A DNA stretch of 64,000 bases from Amycolatopsis thailandensis (GCF_002234405.1 NZ_NMQT01000075.1:1-64000); one strand, 5' to 3'. Counted from the first letter of the stretch, positions 7,348 through 16,307 are shown. The notes: a model not told the origin generated them from the letters alone. Program-made: numbers and translations.

Positions 7348-9042
7348 ATGCCCAGAATCCCCGCCATGCAGGCCGTCGTCGACGTCCTGGTCAGTGAAGG
7401 CGTCGACACCGCGTTCGGCTGCCCCGGCGCCGCGATCCTCCCGCTGTACCACGCGATGCAGGACAGCGGCATCGAGCATCTGATCGTGCGCCACGAAGAG
7501 GGCGCCACCCACATGGCCGACGGCTGGGCGCGGACCACCGGCAACGTCGGCGTCGCGATCGGCACCTCGGGGCCCGCCGGGACGAACATGATCACCGGGC
7601 TCTACACCGCCCAGGCCGATTCGATCCCGATCCTGTGCATCACCGGGCAGGCCGACTCGCGGAAACTGCACACCGAGGCCTTCCAGGCCGTCGACATCGT
7701 CGAGATCGCCAAACCGGTGACGAAGTGGGCGGTGCAGGTCAAGGAAGCGGCCCAGTTGCCGTGGGTGTTCCGGGAGGCGTTCCGGATCGCGCGGTCGGGC
7801 CGCCCCGGCCCGGTGCTGATCGACCTGCCGATCGACGTCCAGCGGCAGGACATCGAATGGGACTCCAGTATCGACTCGCCGCTGCCGGTCACCAAGGCGG
7901 CGCCGTCGCCGGCCAGGGTCGAGCGGGCGCTGGATCTGTTGCTGGCCGCCGAACGGCCGCTGATCCTCGCGGGCGGCGGCGTGGTGCTCGGCGGCGCGAG
8001 CGACCGGTTGCGGACCGCGGCCGAGCTGCTCGGCGTCCCGGTCGGGGTGACGCTGATGGGCAAGGGGACCTTCCCGGAGGACCACGAACTGTTCGCCGGG
8101 ATGGCCGGCATCCAGACTTCCCAACGGTGGGCGAACGCGGCCTTCCTCGAAGCGGATCTGGTGCTGGCGCTCGGCGCGCGGTTCGGTGACCGGCACACCG
8201 GTGACCTCGACGTCTACCGCGGGACCCGGAAGTTCATCCACGTCGACATCGAGCCGACGCAGCTGGGGAAGGTGTTCGGGCCGGATCTCGGGATCGTGTC
8301 GGACACCGGCGCGTTCCTGGACGCGCTGATCGAGGCGGCGTCGAAGCGTTCCCCGGCGCGGGATCGCGCCTGGCCGCGGCGGATCGGCGAGCTGAAGGAG
8401 AGCCTGCCGCGCCGGGAGGACTTCGAGGACACGCCGATCAAGGCGCCCCGGGTGTTCAAGGAGATCAACGAGTTCTACGGCGAGGACGCCTACTTCGTCA
8501 CCGCGATCGGGTTGTATCAGATCTGGTCCGGGCAGTTCCAGCGCGCGCACAAGCCGCGGCACTACCAGGTGTGCGGCCAGGCGGGCCCGCTCGGCTGGGA
8601 GATCCCGGCGGCGATCGGCGTGAAGAAGGCGAAACCGGAGGCGGAGGTCGTCGGCGTCGTCGGGGACTACTCGTTCCAGTTCCTGGTGGAGGAGCTGGCG
8701 GTGGCCGCGCAGTACGACGTCGGATTCGTGCTGATCATGCTGAACAACGAGTACCTCGGGCTCATCCGGCAGGCCGAGACCGGCTACGAGATGAACTTCG
8801 AGGTCGACATCCACTACGACAAGAACGGCACGGACAACGTGAAGGTCATGGAGGCCTACGGCTGCTCCGGGACCCGGGTGACCGAGCCGGGCGAGATCCG
8901 GACGTCACTGGAATGGGCGCGCAAGGAGGCCGAGCGTACTTCGCGGCCGGTGCTGGTGGAGATCATGATCGAACGCGAAGGGAACGCCGCGATGGGCAAG
9001 GCGCTCGACAGCGTCGTCGAGTTCGAGCCGATCGCGAGCTGA
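7348..9042 (+). CDS. gcl: Glyoxylate carboligase (tartronate-semialdehyde synthase)
   Basis: The 564-residue ThDP-dependent enzyme condenses two glyoxylate molecules to tartronate semialdehyde and CO2. Gcl-specific blocks are GTSGPAGTNMITGLYTAQAD, FQAVDIVEIAKPVTK, HIDIEPTQLGKVFGPDLGIV and CGQAGPLGWEIPAAIG. The ThDP/Mg site is near VGDYSFQFLVEELAV. Unlike the well-known E. coli enzyme, which has Val51, this protein has Glu50 at the aligned position (RHEEGAT), the canonical catalytic Glu of other ThDP enzymes. It is somewhat shorter than E. coli Gcl (593). Confidence 0.93.
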   Translation: MPRIPAMQAVVDVLVSEGVDTAFGCPGAAILPLYHAMQDSGIEHLIVRHEEGATHMADGWARTTGNVGVAIGTSGPAGTNMITGLYTAQADSIPILCITGQADSRKLHTEAFQAVDIVEIAKPVTKWAVQVKEAAQLPWVFREAFRIARSGRPGPVLIDLPIDVQRQDIEWDSSIDSPLPVTKAAPSPARVERALDLLLAAERPLILAGGGVVLGGASDRLRTAAELLGVPVGVTLMGKGTFPEDHELFAGMAGIQTSQRWANAAFLEADLVLALGARFGDRHTGDLDVYRGTRKFIHVDIEPTQLGKVFGPDLGIVSDTGAFLDALIEAASKRSPARDRAWPRRIGELKESLPRREDFEDTPIKAPRVFKEINEFYGEDAYFVTAIGLYQIWSGQFQRAHKPRHYQVCGQAGPLGWEIPAAIGVKKAKPEAEVVGVVGDYSFQFLVEELAVAAQYDVGFVLIMLNNEYLGLIRQAETGYEMNFEVDIHYDKNGTDNVKVMEAYGCSGTRVTEPGEIRTSLEWARKEAERTSRPVLVEIMIEREGNAAMGKALDSVVEFEPIAS

Positions 9043-9046
9043 AGGA

Positions 9047-9087
9047 ACGGTGCCCCGGCCGCTGCCCTGCGGCGACCGGGGCACCGT
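9047..9087. terminator. Terminator between convergent genes
   Basis: Arms 9047-9058 and 9076-9087 form a perfect 12-bp stem just after the gcl stop and before the end of the opposing oxidase gene. It could act in both directions. Confidence 0.7.
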
Positions 9088-9094
9088 CGGTTCG

Positions 9095-9523
9095 TCAGGC
9101 CTTGCCCTGGTCGTTGCTCAGCCACTTCTCGGGCCGGACGCGGACCAGTACGGAGTTGTCGCTGAGCGCGCCGTCGACGTACTTCGTGCCCTCTTCCTCC
9201 GGCAGGTAGCGGTGCGCGATCTTCAGCGCCTGCTCCCGGGTCGGCGGAGCGTCGTTGGCGACGACCGGTCCCTCGGCCGTCACGTACTTGTACGGCAAGG
9301 TCTCCGACTGCGCGACCAGGCTGAGCCTGCCCGCCTTCTTGATCGCCTTGTCCTTGACCGAACCGCCGTCCATCCAGATCAGGAGGTCCCCGCCGGGCTC
9401 GTAGTCGTACCAGACCGGTACGGCCAGCGGGGCCCGGCCTTCCCGCTCCACGGCCAAGACCCCGATGTGGACCTCGCTCAGGAAGGCTTCCCGTTCTGCG
9501 GCGGTCATGACGAAAGACGACAT
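9095..9523 (-). CDS. Pyridoxamine 5'-phosphate oxidase-like flavin/F420-binding protein
   Basis: The protein has 142 residues and the split-barrel fold of the PPOX family. Supporting segments are GVLAVEREGRAPLAVPVWYDYEPG near residues 21-44 and RLSLVAQSETLPYKYVTAEGP. Small actinobacterial members bind FMN, F420, haem or biliverdin, and the cofactor here cannot be assigned. The ATG at 9523 is used; a second ATG five codons in is possible. It is a single gene, convergent with gcl. Confidence 0.8.
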   Translation of the reverse strand: MSSFVMTAAEREAFLSEVHIGVLAVEREGRAPLAVPVWYDYEPGGDLLIWMDGGSVKDKAIKKAGRLSLVAQSETLPYKYVTAEGPVVANDAPPTREQALKIAHRYLPEEEGTKYVDGALSDNSVLVRVRPEKWLSNDQGKA

Positions 9524-9597
9524 CCGTGTCTCGCTTCTCTCGGTTGACGATCTACGAGAAGCGACAACGCGGGCCGGGTTCAGGACATTCCGGGCAT

Positions 9598-9618
9598 CGC
9601 GTTTAGTCCTCTGAATGC
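9598..9618 (-). repeat. Short dispersed repeat (CAGAGGACTAA motif), copy 1
   Basis: On the minus strand the sequence reads GCATTCAGAGGACTAAACGC, about 15 bases after the stop of the lytic transglycosylase gene. Two further copies are at 20872-20894 and 21587-21609. Confidence 0.6.
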
Positions 9619-9632
9619 GCTCCGGGCGGTGG

Positions 9633-10820
9633 TCAGGGCTTGGTCGAGGTGGAGGTGGTCGGGCTCGTCGAGCCGGTGTCGCCCGCCGGGGTCGAAGACG
9701 GCGGCGCCGAAGACGTGCTGGACGGCGGAGGCGTCGACGACGGCGGCGTGCTCGACGGCGGAGTCGACGAGGGAGGCGTCGAGGACGGCGGCGTGCTGCT
9801 CGGCTTCGAGGGCGAAGAGCTGCTCGGCGGCGTGCTGCTGCTCGGCGGGAGCGACGAGCTGGGCGGCGGGGTCGTCGGCGGCGTGGTCGTGCCGGGCGGG
9901 GGAGTGTCGGGCAGCGTCGGGACCGGGAGCTGGCCGCCGGGCGTGTCGGCGGCGATGTTCGAGGAGTCGGGTGCGCCGACCGGGACCTGGCTGTCCGGGA
10001 ACGTCGCGACACCACCGCGGTAGGCGACCGCCCAGCGGATCACGGTGTCCACATAGGACAGTGAGTGGTTGTAGCGGTAGACGGCCACGCGCTGCGTCTG
10101 CTCGGACGTCAGGTCGACGCCGCCGGAGCAGAGGTAACGGCCCGAGCCCAGCGTCGCGTCGTAGATGTTGTTGGGGTTTGACTCGCCGTCGCCGTTGCCG
10201 TCGGAGGCGTAGCCCTTCCACGTCGACGGGATGAACTGCGTCGGGCCCACCGCGCGATCCCAGACCGTGTCGCCGTCGTATTTGCCGCCGTCGGTGTCCC
10301 GGATTGCTGCGAACGGTCCGGCGCCGTTGAGCTGCGGGCCGAGGATCGGTTCGAGGGTGTTGCCCTTCGCGTCGACGTAACCGCCGCGCGCGTGGTTCGA
10401 CTCGATCCGGCCGATGCTGGCGATCAGCGCCCAGTCGATGTGACAGCCCGGCAGTTCCTTCGCGAGGATGTCGGCCGCGTTCTTGTACGCCTTCATCATG
10501 CTCGCGGGGATGCCGAGCGCGCCCGACGGCGCGAACGAGCCGCCGGTGTTGCCGGTGCCGCCGGGGACGACCAGCGGATCCGGATTGGGCGGCTCGGGAA
10601 GACTGCCGTCGACGGCGATCTCCGGGACCGTGCCCACCGGCGGCTGCCAGGCGGCGGCCTGGTTCTGCGGTACGGCGGGCTTCGGCGCGGCGATCGGGGC
10701 GTCGGGACCCGCCGACGCGGTGACCGCGGGCAGGACGGCGAGCGCGCCACCGGCGAGCGCGAAGGCCGTCCGGTGCCGGGCGGACAACTTGTCCGTCTGT
10801 CGAGGGCGGTGCTTCGGCAT
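9633..10820 (-). CDS. Secreted lytic transglycosylase with Ser/Pro-rich tail
   Basis: The protein has 395 residues. It has a signal peptide-like N-terminus (basic residues then a hydrophobic stretch, about 15-37) and an SLT/lysozyme-like catalytic domain at about 105-270 with the likely acid Glu140 (SIGRIESNH). VGPTQFIPSTW and YNHSLSYVDTVIRWAVAYR are typical of actinobacterial murein transglycosylases. The last ~100 residues are a low-complexity PPSST tail. It probably remodels peptidoglycan outside the membrane. The start at 10820 was chosen because upstream residues look like leader sequence. Confidence 0.85.
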   Translation of the reverse strand: MPKHRPRQTDKLSARHRTAFALAGGALAVLPAVTASAGPDAPIAAPKPAVPQNQAAAWQPPVGTVPEIAVDGSLPEPPNPDPLVVPGGTGNTGGSFAPSGALGIPASMMKAYKNAADILAKELPGCHIDWALIASIGRIESNHARGGYVDAKGNTLEPILGPQLNGAGPFAAIRDTDGGKYDGDTVWDRAVGPTQFIPSTWKGYASDGNGDGESNPNNIYDATLGSGRYLCSGGVDLTSEQTQRVAVYRYNHSLSYVDTVIRWAVAYRGGVATFPDSQVPVGAPDSSNIAADTPGGQLPVPTLPDTPPPGTTTPPTTPPPSSSLPPSSSTPPSSSSPSKPSSTPPSSTPPSSTPPSSTPPSSTPPPSSTSSAPPSSTPAGDTGSTSPTTSTSTKP

Positions 10821-11021
10821 GTTCTCTCCCGCAAGGTCGACTCCGGGCAAAACTATCCGATACAACCGAATTCTGGGGAGGACACAACGAAAAAGCCGCG
10901 AACCTGTCGAGTTTTCGTCCGCCCGGCACAAGACCTTCGTACTGAAGTTGTCAATTTCACGCTGAGTTCACCGAAACGTCAGCAGAATCCTCGGTCGCTT
11001 CGCGGAGATGATCCCGCCTGC

Positions 11022-11055
11022 GTGCAAAGGCGTCTTTGCACAATCTTCTTTGCAC
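11022..11055 (+). promoter_or_regulatory. Operator with three TTTGCAC half-sites
   Basis: GTGCAAAG-gcgt-CTTTGCAC (11022-11041) is a perfect 8-bp inverted repeat. A third half-site CTTTGCAC follows in direct orientation at 11048-11055. The array ends 15 bases before the ATG of the wHTH regulator gene, so autorepression is likely. Confidence 0.65.
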
Positions 11056-11070
11056 GGCTACCTTGGTGTC

Positions 11071-11634
11071 ATGACCGGTCCGCCGACGCCCGAAGAGGTC
11101 ACCGATCCCGCCGTGCTGAAGGCGATGACGCATCCCTTGCGCCGCCGGATCATGGAGTCGCTGGGCCGCGAGCCCGCGACAGCGACGAAGCTGGCCAAGC
11201 AGCTGGGGGAGAGCTCGGGCGCGACCAGCTACCACCTGCGTGAGCTGGCGAGATACGACTTCATCGAGGAGGCGCCGGAACTCGCGCACGGCAAGGAACG
11301 CTGGTGGCGAGCCAGGCATCGTGACATCCGCTGGCCCCGGCACAGCGAACAGAGCGAAGAGATGCGGGCGGTGTTCGACGAGGCGCATCGTGCCGCGTTC
11401 GCCGAGGACCTGGAGCAGATGGCGCGCTTCCTGCGGCGTCGCGACGAACTGGGCGAATGGGGTGACGCGCTGGTCTTCTCGCGCGGCGCCGTGCACGTGA
11501 ACCTCGAAGAGCTCAAGCAGTTCTGGGAGGAGTACCTGGACCTCCTGCGCCGCTACTGGCGGCCGGAACCCGGACCGGACGTGCGGAAGGTGTACGTGCG
11601 CTGGACGGCGTTCCCGGATCCGGACGAGGAGTGA
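11071..11634 (+). CDS. ArsR-like winged helix-turn-helix regulator
   Basis: The protein has 187 residues. DPAVLKAMTHPLRRRIMESL and ATATKLAKQLGESSGATSYH form an ArsR-type winged helix (about 11-75), followed by an alpha-helical C-terminal half with many Trp and Glu residues. No metal-binding cysteines are visible, so a metal sensor is unlikely. The gene is preceded by a striking operator with three half-sites. The next gene, a secreted acylase, follows after 111 bases on the same strand. Confidence 0.85.
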   Translation: MTGPPTPEEVTDPAVLKAMTHPLRRRIMESLGREPATATKLAKQLGESSGATSYHLRELARYDFIEEAPELAHGKERWWRARHRDIRWPRHSEQSEEMRAVFDEAHRAAFAEDLEQMARFLRRRDELGEWGDALVFSRGAVHVNLEELKQFWEEYLDLLRRYWRPEPGPDVRKVYVRWTAFPDPDEE

Positions 11635-11687
11635 GGGAAGGGAGCTGAGAAGACCGGTGGGAGAGCGGCCACTCGATCACCGGGATC

Positions 11688-11722
11688 GCGTCACCACGCC
11701 GGACGGCGTGTCTTCACGAACG
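11688..11722 (+). repeat. 35-bp direct repeat, left copy
   Basis: The 35 bases match 15451-15485 except for four central bases. The shared core is CACGCC-N4-GGCGTG, so each copy can also form a small hairpin. The pair of copies encloses exactly the acylase and hydrolase genes. Confidence 0.75.
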
Positions 11723-11745
11723 ACTTCACACAAAGGGGGAGCAGC

Positions 11746-14067
11746 ATGCTGCTCTGGAAGAGAATCGCGGCCGTCGGTGCCGTGACGAGCCTGCTCGCGG
11801 CGGGGACCGCGACGGCCGCGCAACCGCCGGATGGGGCATCCCGCGCGGACGCCACCATCCGCTACACGGAATACGGCGTCCCGCACATCGTCGCGAACGA
11901 CTGGGTGGGTCTGGGCTTCGGACAGGGTTACGCCGCCGCCAAGGACAACGTCTGCGCGATCGTGGACGTCGCGGTCACCACGCGGGCCGAGCGGTCCCGC
12001 CGGCTGGGTCCGGACGCGCCGCCGACGAGCGGGGTGAGCCAGGCGAGCACGAACCTCGCGAGCGACCTGTACTTCCAAGGCCTGAACGAAAGTGGCGCGG
12101 TCGAGCGGCTGCTCGCGGAACCCGCGCCGCGCGGGCCGTACCGAGAGGTCCGCGAACTGATCCGCGGCTACGTCGAGGGCGTGAACAAGTACCTGCGCAC
12201 CGGTGAGATCACCGATCCGGCCTGCCGTGGGGCGGGCTGGCTGAAGCCGATCACCGAACTCGACGTCTACCGGCACGCCCACGCGGTCGGGATGATCTTC
12301 GGGCAGGGTGGGGTCGCGGACTCGATCACCGCGTCCCTGCCCGGAGCGCCGCCCGCCGGTGCCGGTCGCGAACAGATGACCGGCGGGACGGGGATCGGCA
12401 GCAACGCGATCGCCGTCGGCAAGGCCGCCTCGGCGAACGGCCGAGGGGTCTCCCTGGCCAACCCGCACCTGCCGTGGCAGCTGAGCGGGACCAGGCTGTG
12501 GCAGTCGCAGCTGAGCCTGCCGGGCAAGCTGAACGTCAGTGGCGCCGGAATCCCCGGTATCCCGCTGATGTGGCTGGGCCACAACGAAACCGCAGCCTGG
12601 AGCGGGACGGCCACCGACACCACCCGCACGTACACCCTGTTCGAACTGAAGCTCGTGCCCGGCTCGCCGACGACCTACCTGGTCGATGGCAAGCCCGAGC
12701 GGATGCGGCGCACCGACGTCAGCGTCCTGTCCCGCAAGGCGGACGGGGGTCTCGAACGCGTCGTGCGTCCACAGTGGACGACCAGATACGGTCCGGTGAC
12801 GACCCGGCTCGGGCAACGAGAGCTTCCGTGGACGGCGTCGAGTGCCTTCGCGATCGCGGACGCCAACGCCGGGAACCTTTCGATGACGAACTCGATGTTC
12901 GAGATCGCCCGCGGCCGGACGGCGGGGGAGATGATCGGCGCGGTCCGCCGGACCCAAGGGCTGCCGTGGATGAACATCATCGCCACCGACGACCGCGGCC
13001 GGGTGGAGTCCAGCCAGATTCACGGGGTTCCGCACGTGACCGACGAAAAGGCGGCGCGCTGCAACACCCCGCTGGGCAAGGAACTGTTCGACGCCAACGG
13101 GATCGCGGTGCTCGACGGCTCCCGGACGGCCTGTGCCTGGGGCCGCGACCGTGACGCGCTGCGCCCCGGCGTCTTCGGGCCCTCCAGCCTGCCGACGCTG
13201 AGCCGGGACGATTACCTGGCGAACTCGAACGACAGTTACTGGCTGTTCAATCCCGCCGAGCCGAAGACCGGCTTCCCTCGGATCGTCGGCCCGGTCCGGT
13301 ACGAGCAGAACATGCGCACACGCGGCGGCTTCGCCGAGATCGCCGGCCAGCTGGCGAAGGGCGGCTTCACCGGGCAGGCGATGCGGGACCTGATGTTCTC
13401 GCACCGGGACCACGCCGCCGAGCTCGTCCGGGCCGACGTCGTCGGGATGTGCCGCACGATGCCGGGGATGGAAGGTGCCTGCGCCGCGCTGGCGAACTGG
13501 GACGGGCGTTCCGACGCCGAGAGCCGGGGCGCGCTGCTGTTCGACCGGTTCTGGTCCACAGTGGACCGAATGGGGCCGGGGATCTGGAAGGTGCCCTTCG
13601 CCGTCCAGGATCCGGTCGATACCCCGAACACGCTCGACACCGGCAACGCCGCGATTCGCAAGGCGCTCGCCGGCGCCGTGGCGGAACTGAAAGCGGCGAA
13701 CATCCCGCTCGACGCGCCCTACGGCGACAACCACTATGTCGTTCGCGGCGGAAAGAAGATCCCGCTCGGAGGCGGGACCGCCGGGCGTGGCGTCTACGAC
13801 TCCCTGGGCGGACCGTGGGATCCGGCCCGCGGCTACACCGAGATCGTGCACGGCGGGACGTACCTGCACGTCGTCGCGTTCAACGGCACCGGCTGCCCGG
13901 ACACGACGACGCTGCTGACCTACTCGCAGTCCGCGAACCCGGAGTCCGCGCATCACAGCGACCAGACGGAGCTGTACTCGCGCAAGCGGTGGGTCACCGA
14001 ACGGTACTGCGAGAAGGACATCCTCGCGTCGCCGTCGCTCGAGGTGGTCCGGGTGAGCAGGCGATGA
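11746..14067 (+). CDS. Secreted penicillin-acylase-family (S45) Ntn hydrolase
   Basis: The 773-residue precursor has a signal peptide (about 1-26) and the penicillin acylase layout: alpha chain, spacer, then a beta chain beginning at Ser219 in GGTGIGSNAIAVG, the expected autocatalytic cleavage site and N-terminal nucleophile. NETAAWSGT and a C-terminal HSDQTELYSRKRW are family features. By length it resembles aculeacin/acyl-homoserine-lactone acylases such as PvdQ more than classical penicillin G acylase, so it may cleave acyl amides, signals or lipopeptides. AGGGGGA precedes the start. The stop overlaps the next gene by four bases. Confidence 0.88.
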   Translation: MLLWKRIAAVGAVTSLLAAGTATAAQPPDGASRADATIRYTEYGVPHIVANDWVGLGFGQGYAAAKDNVCAIVDVAVTTRAERSRRLGPDAPPTSGVSQASTNLASDLYFQGLNESGAVERLLAEPAPRGPYREVRELIRGYVEGVNKYLRTGEITDPACRGAGWLKPITELDVYRHAHAVGMIFGQGGVADSITASLPGAPPAGAGREQMTGGTGIGSNAIAVGKAASANGRGVSLANPHLPWQLSGTRLWQSQLSLPGKLNVSGAGIPGIPLMWLGHNETAAWSGTATDTTRTYTLFELKLVPGSPTTYLVDGKPERMRRTDVSVLSRKADGGLERVVRPQWTTRYGPVTTRLGQRELPWTASSAFAIADANAGNLSMTNSMFEIARGRTAGEMIGAVRRTQGLPWMNIIATDDRGRVESSQIHGVPHVTDEKAARCNTPLGKELFDANGIAVLDGSRTACAWGRDRDALRPGVFGPSSLPTLSRDDYLANSNDSYWLFNPAEPKTGFPRIVGPVRYEQNMRTRGGFAEIAGQLAKGGFTGQAMRDLMFSHRDHAAELVRADVVGMCRTMPGMEGACAALANWDGRSDAESRGALLFDRFWSTVDRMGPGIWKVPFAVQDPVDTPNTLDTGNAAIRKALAGAVAELKAANIPLDAPYGDNHYVVRGGKKIPLGGGTAGRGVYDSLGGPWDPARGYTEIVHGGTYLHVVAFNGTGCPDTTTLLTYSQSANPESAHHSDQTELYSRKRWVTERYCEKDILASPSLEVVRVSRR

Positions 14068-15398
14068 TCGGGGCACTGTTCGCGGCGGCGGTGGTGGCGG
14101 GTTCGTCGCCGGTGCCCGCGGCCGCTCCGGACGGCGAAGTCTCGTTCACCAGCCACGGTGTGACCTTGCGCGGAACCGTGGTCGCGCCGGAAGGCGGCGG
14201 CCCGGCGCCGGGCATCGTCATGGTGCACGGCTCGGGCGAACACGACCGGGACGACTACCGGGCCGAGGCCGAAGCCTTCGCCAAGGCGGGGATCGCGACC
14301 CTGATCTACGACAAACGGACCGAAGGCTACTCGCTGTTCGAGCGGGACTACTCGGTCCTGGCCGACGACGCGCTCGCCGCGGTTCAAGCACTGCGTTCGC
14401 GTCCGGGCGTGGATCCGGCCCGCGTCGGGGTATGGGGTTTGAGCGAAGGGGGCTGGGTCGCGCCCTTGGCGGCGTCGAAGTCGAAGGACGTCGCCTTCGT
14501 GGTCACCGTCGGGGCCAACGGGGTGTCGCCCGACCGTCAGCAGTCGTGGGCCTTCGAGACCTACCTGCGGCACGGCGGGGTCACCGGCTCGATGGTGGAC
14601 CTGGTGGCGTCGACGAACATGCGGACCCTCGCGGGCGCCGGCGCGTTCCCCGAGGCCGGGTACGACCCGGTGCCGGTGCTGGAGAAGGTACGGCAGCCGG
14701 TGCTCGGGCTGTGGGGCGAGCAGGACCGGCTCACCCCGCCCGGCGAGGCGGTCCGGATCTTCCGGGAAACGCTGGAACGAACAGGGAACCGGCAGTACAC
14801 GCTGAAGGTGTTCCCGCAGGCGCAGCACGGGCTTCGGCGGACCACGGACGGTTTCGACAAGCTCGACGGCTTCGCTCCCGGCTACCTCGACCTCGTCGCG
14901 AACTGGGTGAACGGGCCGAAGAACGGCCCGTCGGCCGATCCGCCACCGGTGCAGGCGAGCCAGAGCGTCGCCCTGGCGCCACTGGCCTGGTACGAGGCGC
15001 CGTGGCTGCAGATCGGCGTATGGGCGCTGGCGCTGCTGGCGTTCGCGGCTTATCCGGTGACGGCGTTGTTCCGCCGCCGCAAGGACGTTCCGCTCGCCCG
15101 GCCCGCGCGCTGGCTGGCGTCGACGGGATTGCTCGCCACTGTCGGGTTCCTCGCTTACTACGTCGTGCTGACGACGGGGGCGGCGATGGCGCCGGGGCCG
15201 GTCCTTTTCGGACGGACGTTGCCGTGGCTCGCGTTGCAGTTGGGCGCGGTCGGTGTCGTCGCCGCCGGGGTGGTCACGGCGGTTTCGTGGTGGCGACGGC
15301 GGAACGAGACGAGCGGGGGAGTGCGGGTCGGGCTGCTGCTGGCCGGAGCCGTGCTGTTCGTGCCTTGGGCCGTGCACTGGGGACTGCTGGTTCCGTGA
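14064..15398 (+). CDS. Exported or membrane-anchored alpha/beta hydrolase with C-terminal membrane segments
   Basis: The protein has 444 residues. The N-terminal hydrophobic stretch looks like a signal sequence. The hydrolase core has HGSGEHDRDDY, nucleophile GLSEGG, acid WGEQDRLTPP and a final QAQHG histidine. From about residue 315 there are three or four membrane segments, so the catalytic part is probably tethered outside the membrane. The start at 14064 overlaps the acylase stop (ATGA), implying a joint function, for example hydrolysis of the same extracellular compound. The esterase or peptidase specificity is unknown. Confidence 0.85.
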   Translation: MIGALFAAAVVAGSSPVPAAAPDGEVSFTSHGVTLRGTVVAPEGGGPAPGIVMVHGSGEHDRDDYRAEAEAFAKAGIATLIYDKRTEGYSLFERDYSVLADDALAAVQALRSRPGVDPARVGVWGLSEGGWVAPLAASKSKDVAFVVTVGANGVSPDRQQSWAFETYLRHGGVTGSMVDLVASTNMRTLAGAGAFPEAGYDPVPVLEKVRQPVLGLWGEQDRLTPPGEAVRIFRETLERTGNRQYTLKVFPQAQHGLRRTTDGFDKLDGFAPGYLDLVANWVNGPKNGPSADPPPVQASQSVALAPLAWYEAPWLQIGVWALALLAFAAYPVTALFRRRKDVPLARPARWLASTGLLATVGFLAYYVVLTTGAAMAPGPVLFGRTLPWLALQLGAVGVVAAGVVTAVSWWRRRNETSGGVRVGLLLAGAVLFVPWAVHWGLLVP

Positions 15399-15405
15399 CG
15401 TAAGA

Positions 15406-15439
15406 GCCTGGGTGCCGGGCGGCCACCCGGCACCCAGGC
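15406..15439. terminator. 14-bp GC-rich terminator hairpin
   Basis: Arms 15406-15419 and 15426-15439 are perfect complements with a 6-base loop. It lies eight bases past the hydrolase stop codon. Confidence 0.75.
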
Positions 15440-15450
15440 GAACGGAAGCC

Positions 15451-15485
15451 GCGTCACCACGCCCGAGGGCGTGTCTTCACGAACG
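15451..15485 (+). repeat. 35-bp direct repeat, right copy
   Basis: This is the second copy of the repeat at 11688-11722, with only four central bases different and the same CACGCC-N4-GGCGTG dyad. It lies just after the terminator of the acylase-hydrolase unit. Confidence 0.75.
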
Positions 15486-15506
15486 GACCTCCGGGTCAGA
15501 AGATAC

Positions 15507-16307
15507 TCAGGACCTGGGAGTGACGGCGAACCGGCGCAGCTCCAGCGCCGGGTTCTTGGCGCGCACCTCGGAGATCCGTTCGGCGGAGACCTCGCCGGTC
15601 GCGGTCCCGGTGCGCTCCCCGAGCGAGGCGACGACGACGCCCATCGGGTCGACGATCATGCTGTGTCCCGAGCCCGCCGGTGCCGCCTGTCCCGCCGCGA
15701 CGAGGTAGATCGTGTTCTCGATCGCCCGCGCCCGGACCAGCGTGGTCCAGTGGTCCTCCTTGAGCGGGCCGGGCATCCACTCGGCCGGGAGCAGTACGGC
15801 GTCCGCGCCCGCGTCGACCAGACGGCGGGTGACCTCCGGGAACCGCAGGTCGTAGCAGGTCTGGAGGCCGAAGGTGATCCCGTCGACCTCGAACGTCTCC
15901 GGTGCTTCGATGTCGCCGGGCCGGACCAGTTCCGATTCGCGGAAGCCGAAGGCGTCGTACAGGTGCAGCTTGCGGTACAGCGCGGTGATCGCCCCGTCGG
16001 GACCGGCCGCGACGAGCGTGTTCGAGATCCGTTCCCCGCCGGGGAGCGCTTCGTTGATACCCGCGACGACGGTGATCTGCCGGTCCTTCGCGAGACCTCG
16101 TAGCTCGGTGACGAACGGTCCGTCGAGTTCTTCGGCCGAGGTCACGAATTCCCGGCTCATCGTCGGTACGGTGAACAACGAGTACTCGGGCAGTGCGACC
16201 ACCCGCGCGCCGCGGTCCGCCGCTTCGCCGACGAGGGCGGCGACGCGGGCGAGGTTGGCCTTTTTGTCGTTGCCGGGCGCGAACTGCGCCACCGCGACGT
16301 GCACCAT
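15507..16307 (-). CDS. Carbon-nitrogen hydrolase (nitrilase superfamily)
   Basis: The protein has 266 residues. The catalytic triad is visible: Glu41 (PEYS), Lys113 (YRKLHL) and Cys151 (QTCYDLRFPE). The KLHLYDAFGFRESE context resembles Nit1/omega-amidase-type enzymes more than N-carbamoylputrescine amidases. However, an agmatine-deiminase-like gene lies nearby across a GntR gene, so a role in polyamine or amide breakdown is possible. The start at 16307 gives the usual MVHVAVAQF beginning. It is cytoplasmic and transcribed divergently from the GntR gene. Confidence 0.88.
   Translation of the reverse strand: MVHVAVAQFAPGNDKKANLARVAALVGEAADRGARVVALPEYSLFTVPTMSREFVTSAEELDGPFVTELRGLAKDRQITVVAGINEALPGGERISNTLVAAGPDGAITALYRKLHLYDAFGFRESELVRPGDIEAPETFEVDGITFGLQTCYDLRFPEVTRRLVDAGADAVLLPAEWMPGPLKEDHWTTLVRARAIENTIYLVAAGQAAPAGSGHSMIVDPMGVVVASLGERTGTATGEVSAERISEVRAKNPALELRRFAVTPRS

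Noticed and set aside
6850..8814. 654-codon minus-strand reading frame
   Set aside because: It is antisense to glxR and gcl, His/Arg/Asp-rich and without any domain.
11677..14076. 799-codon minus-strand reading frame
   Set aside because: It is a shadow of the S45 acylase gene, with no recognisable motif.
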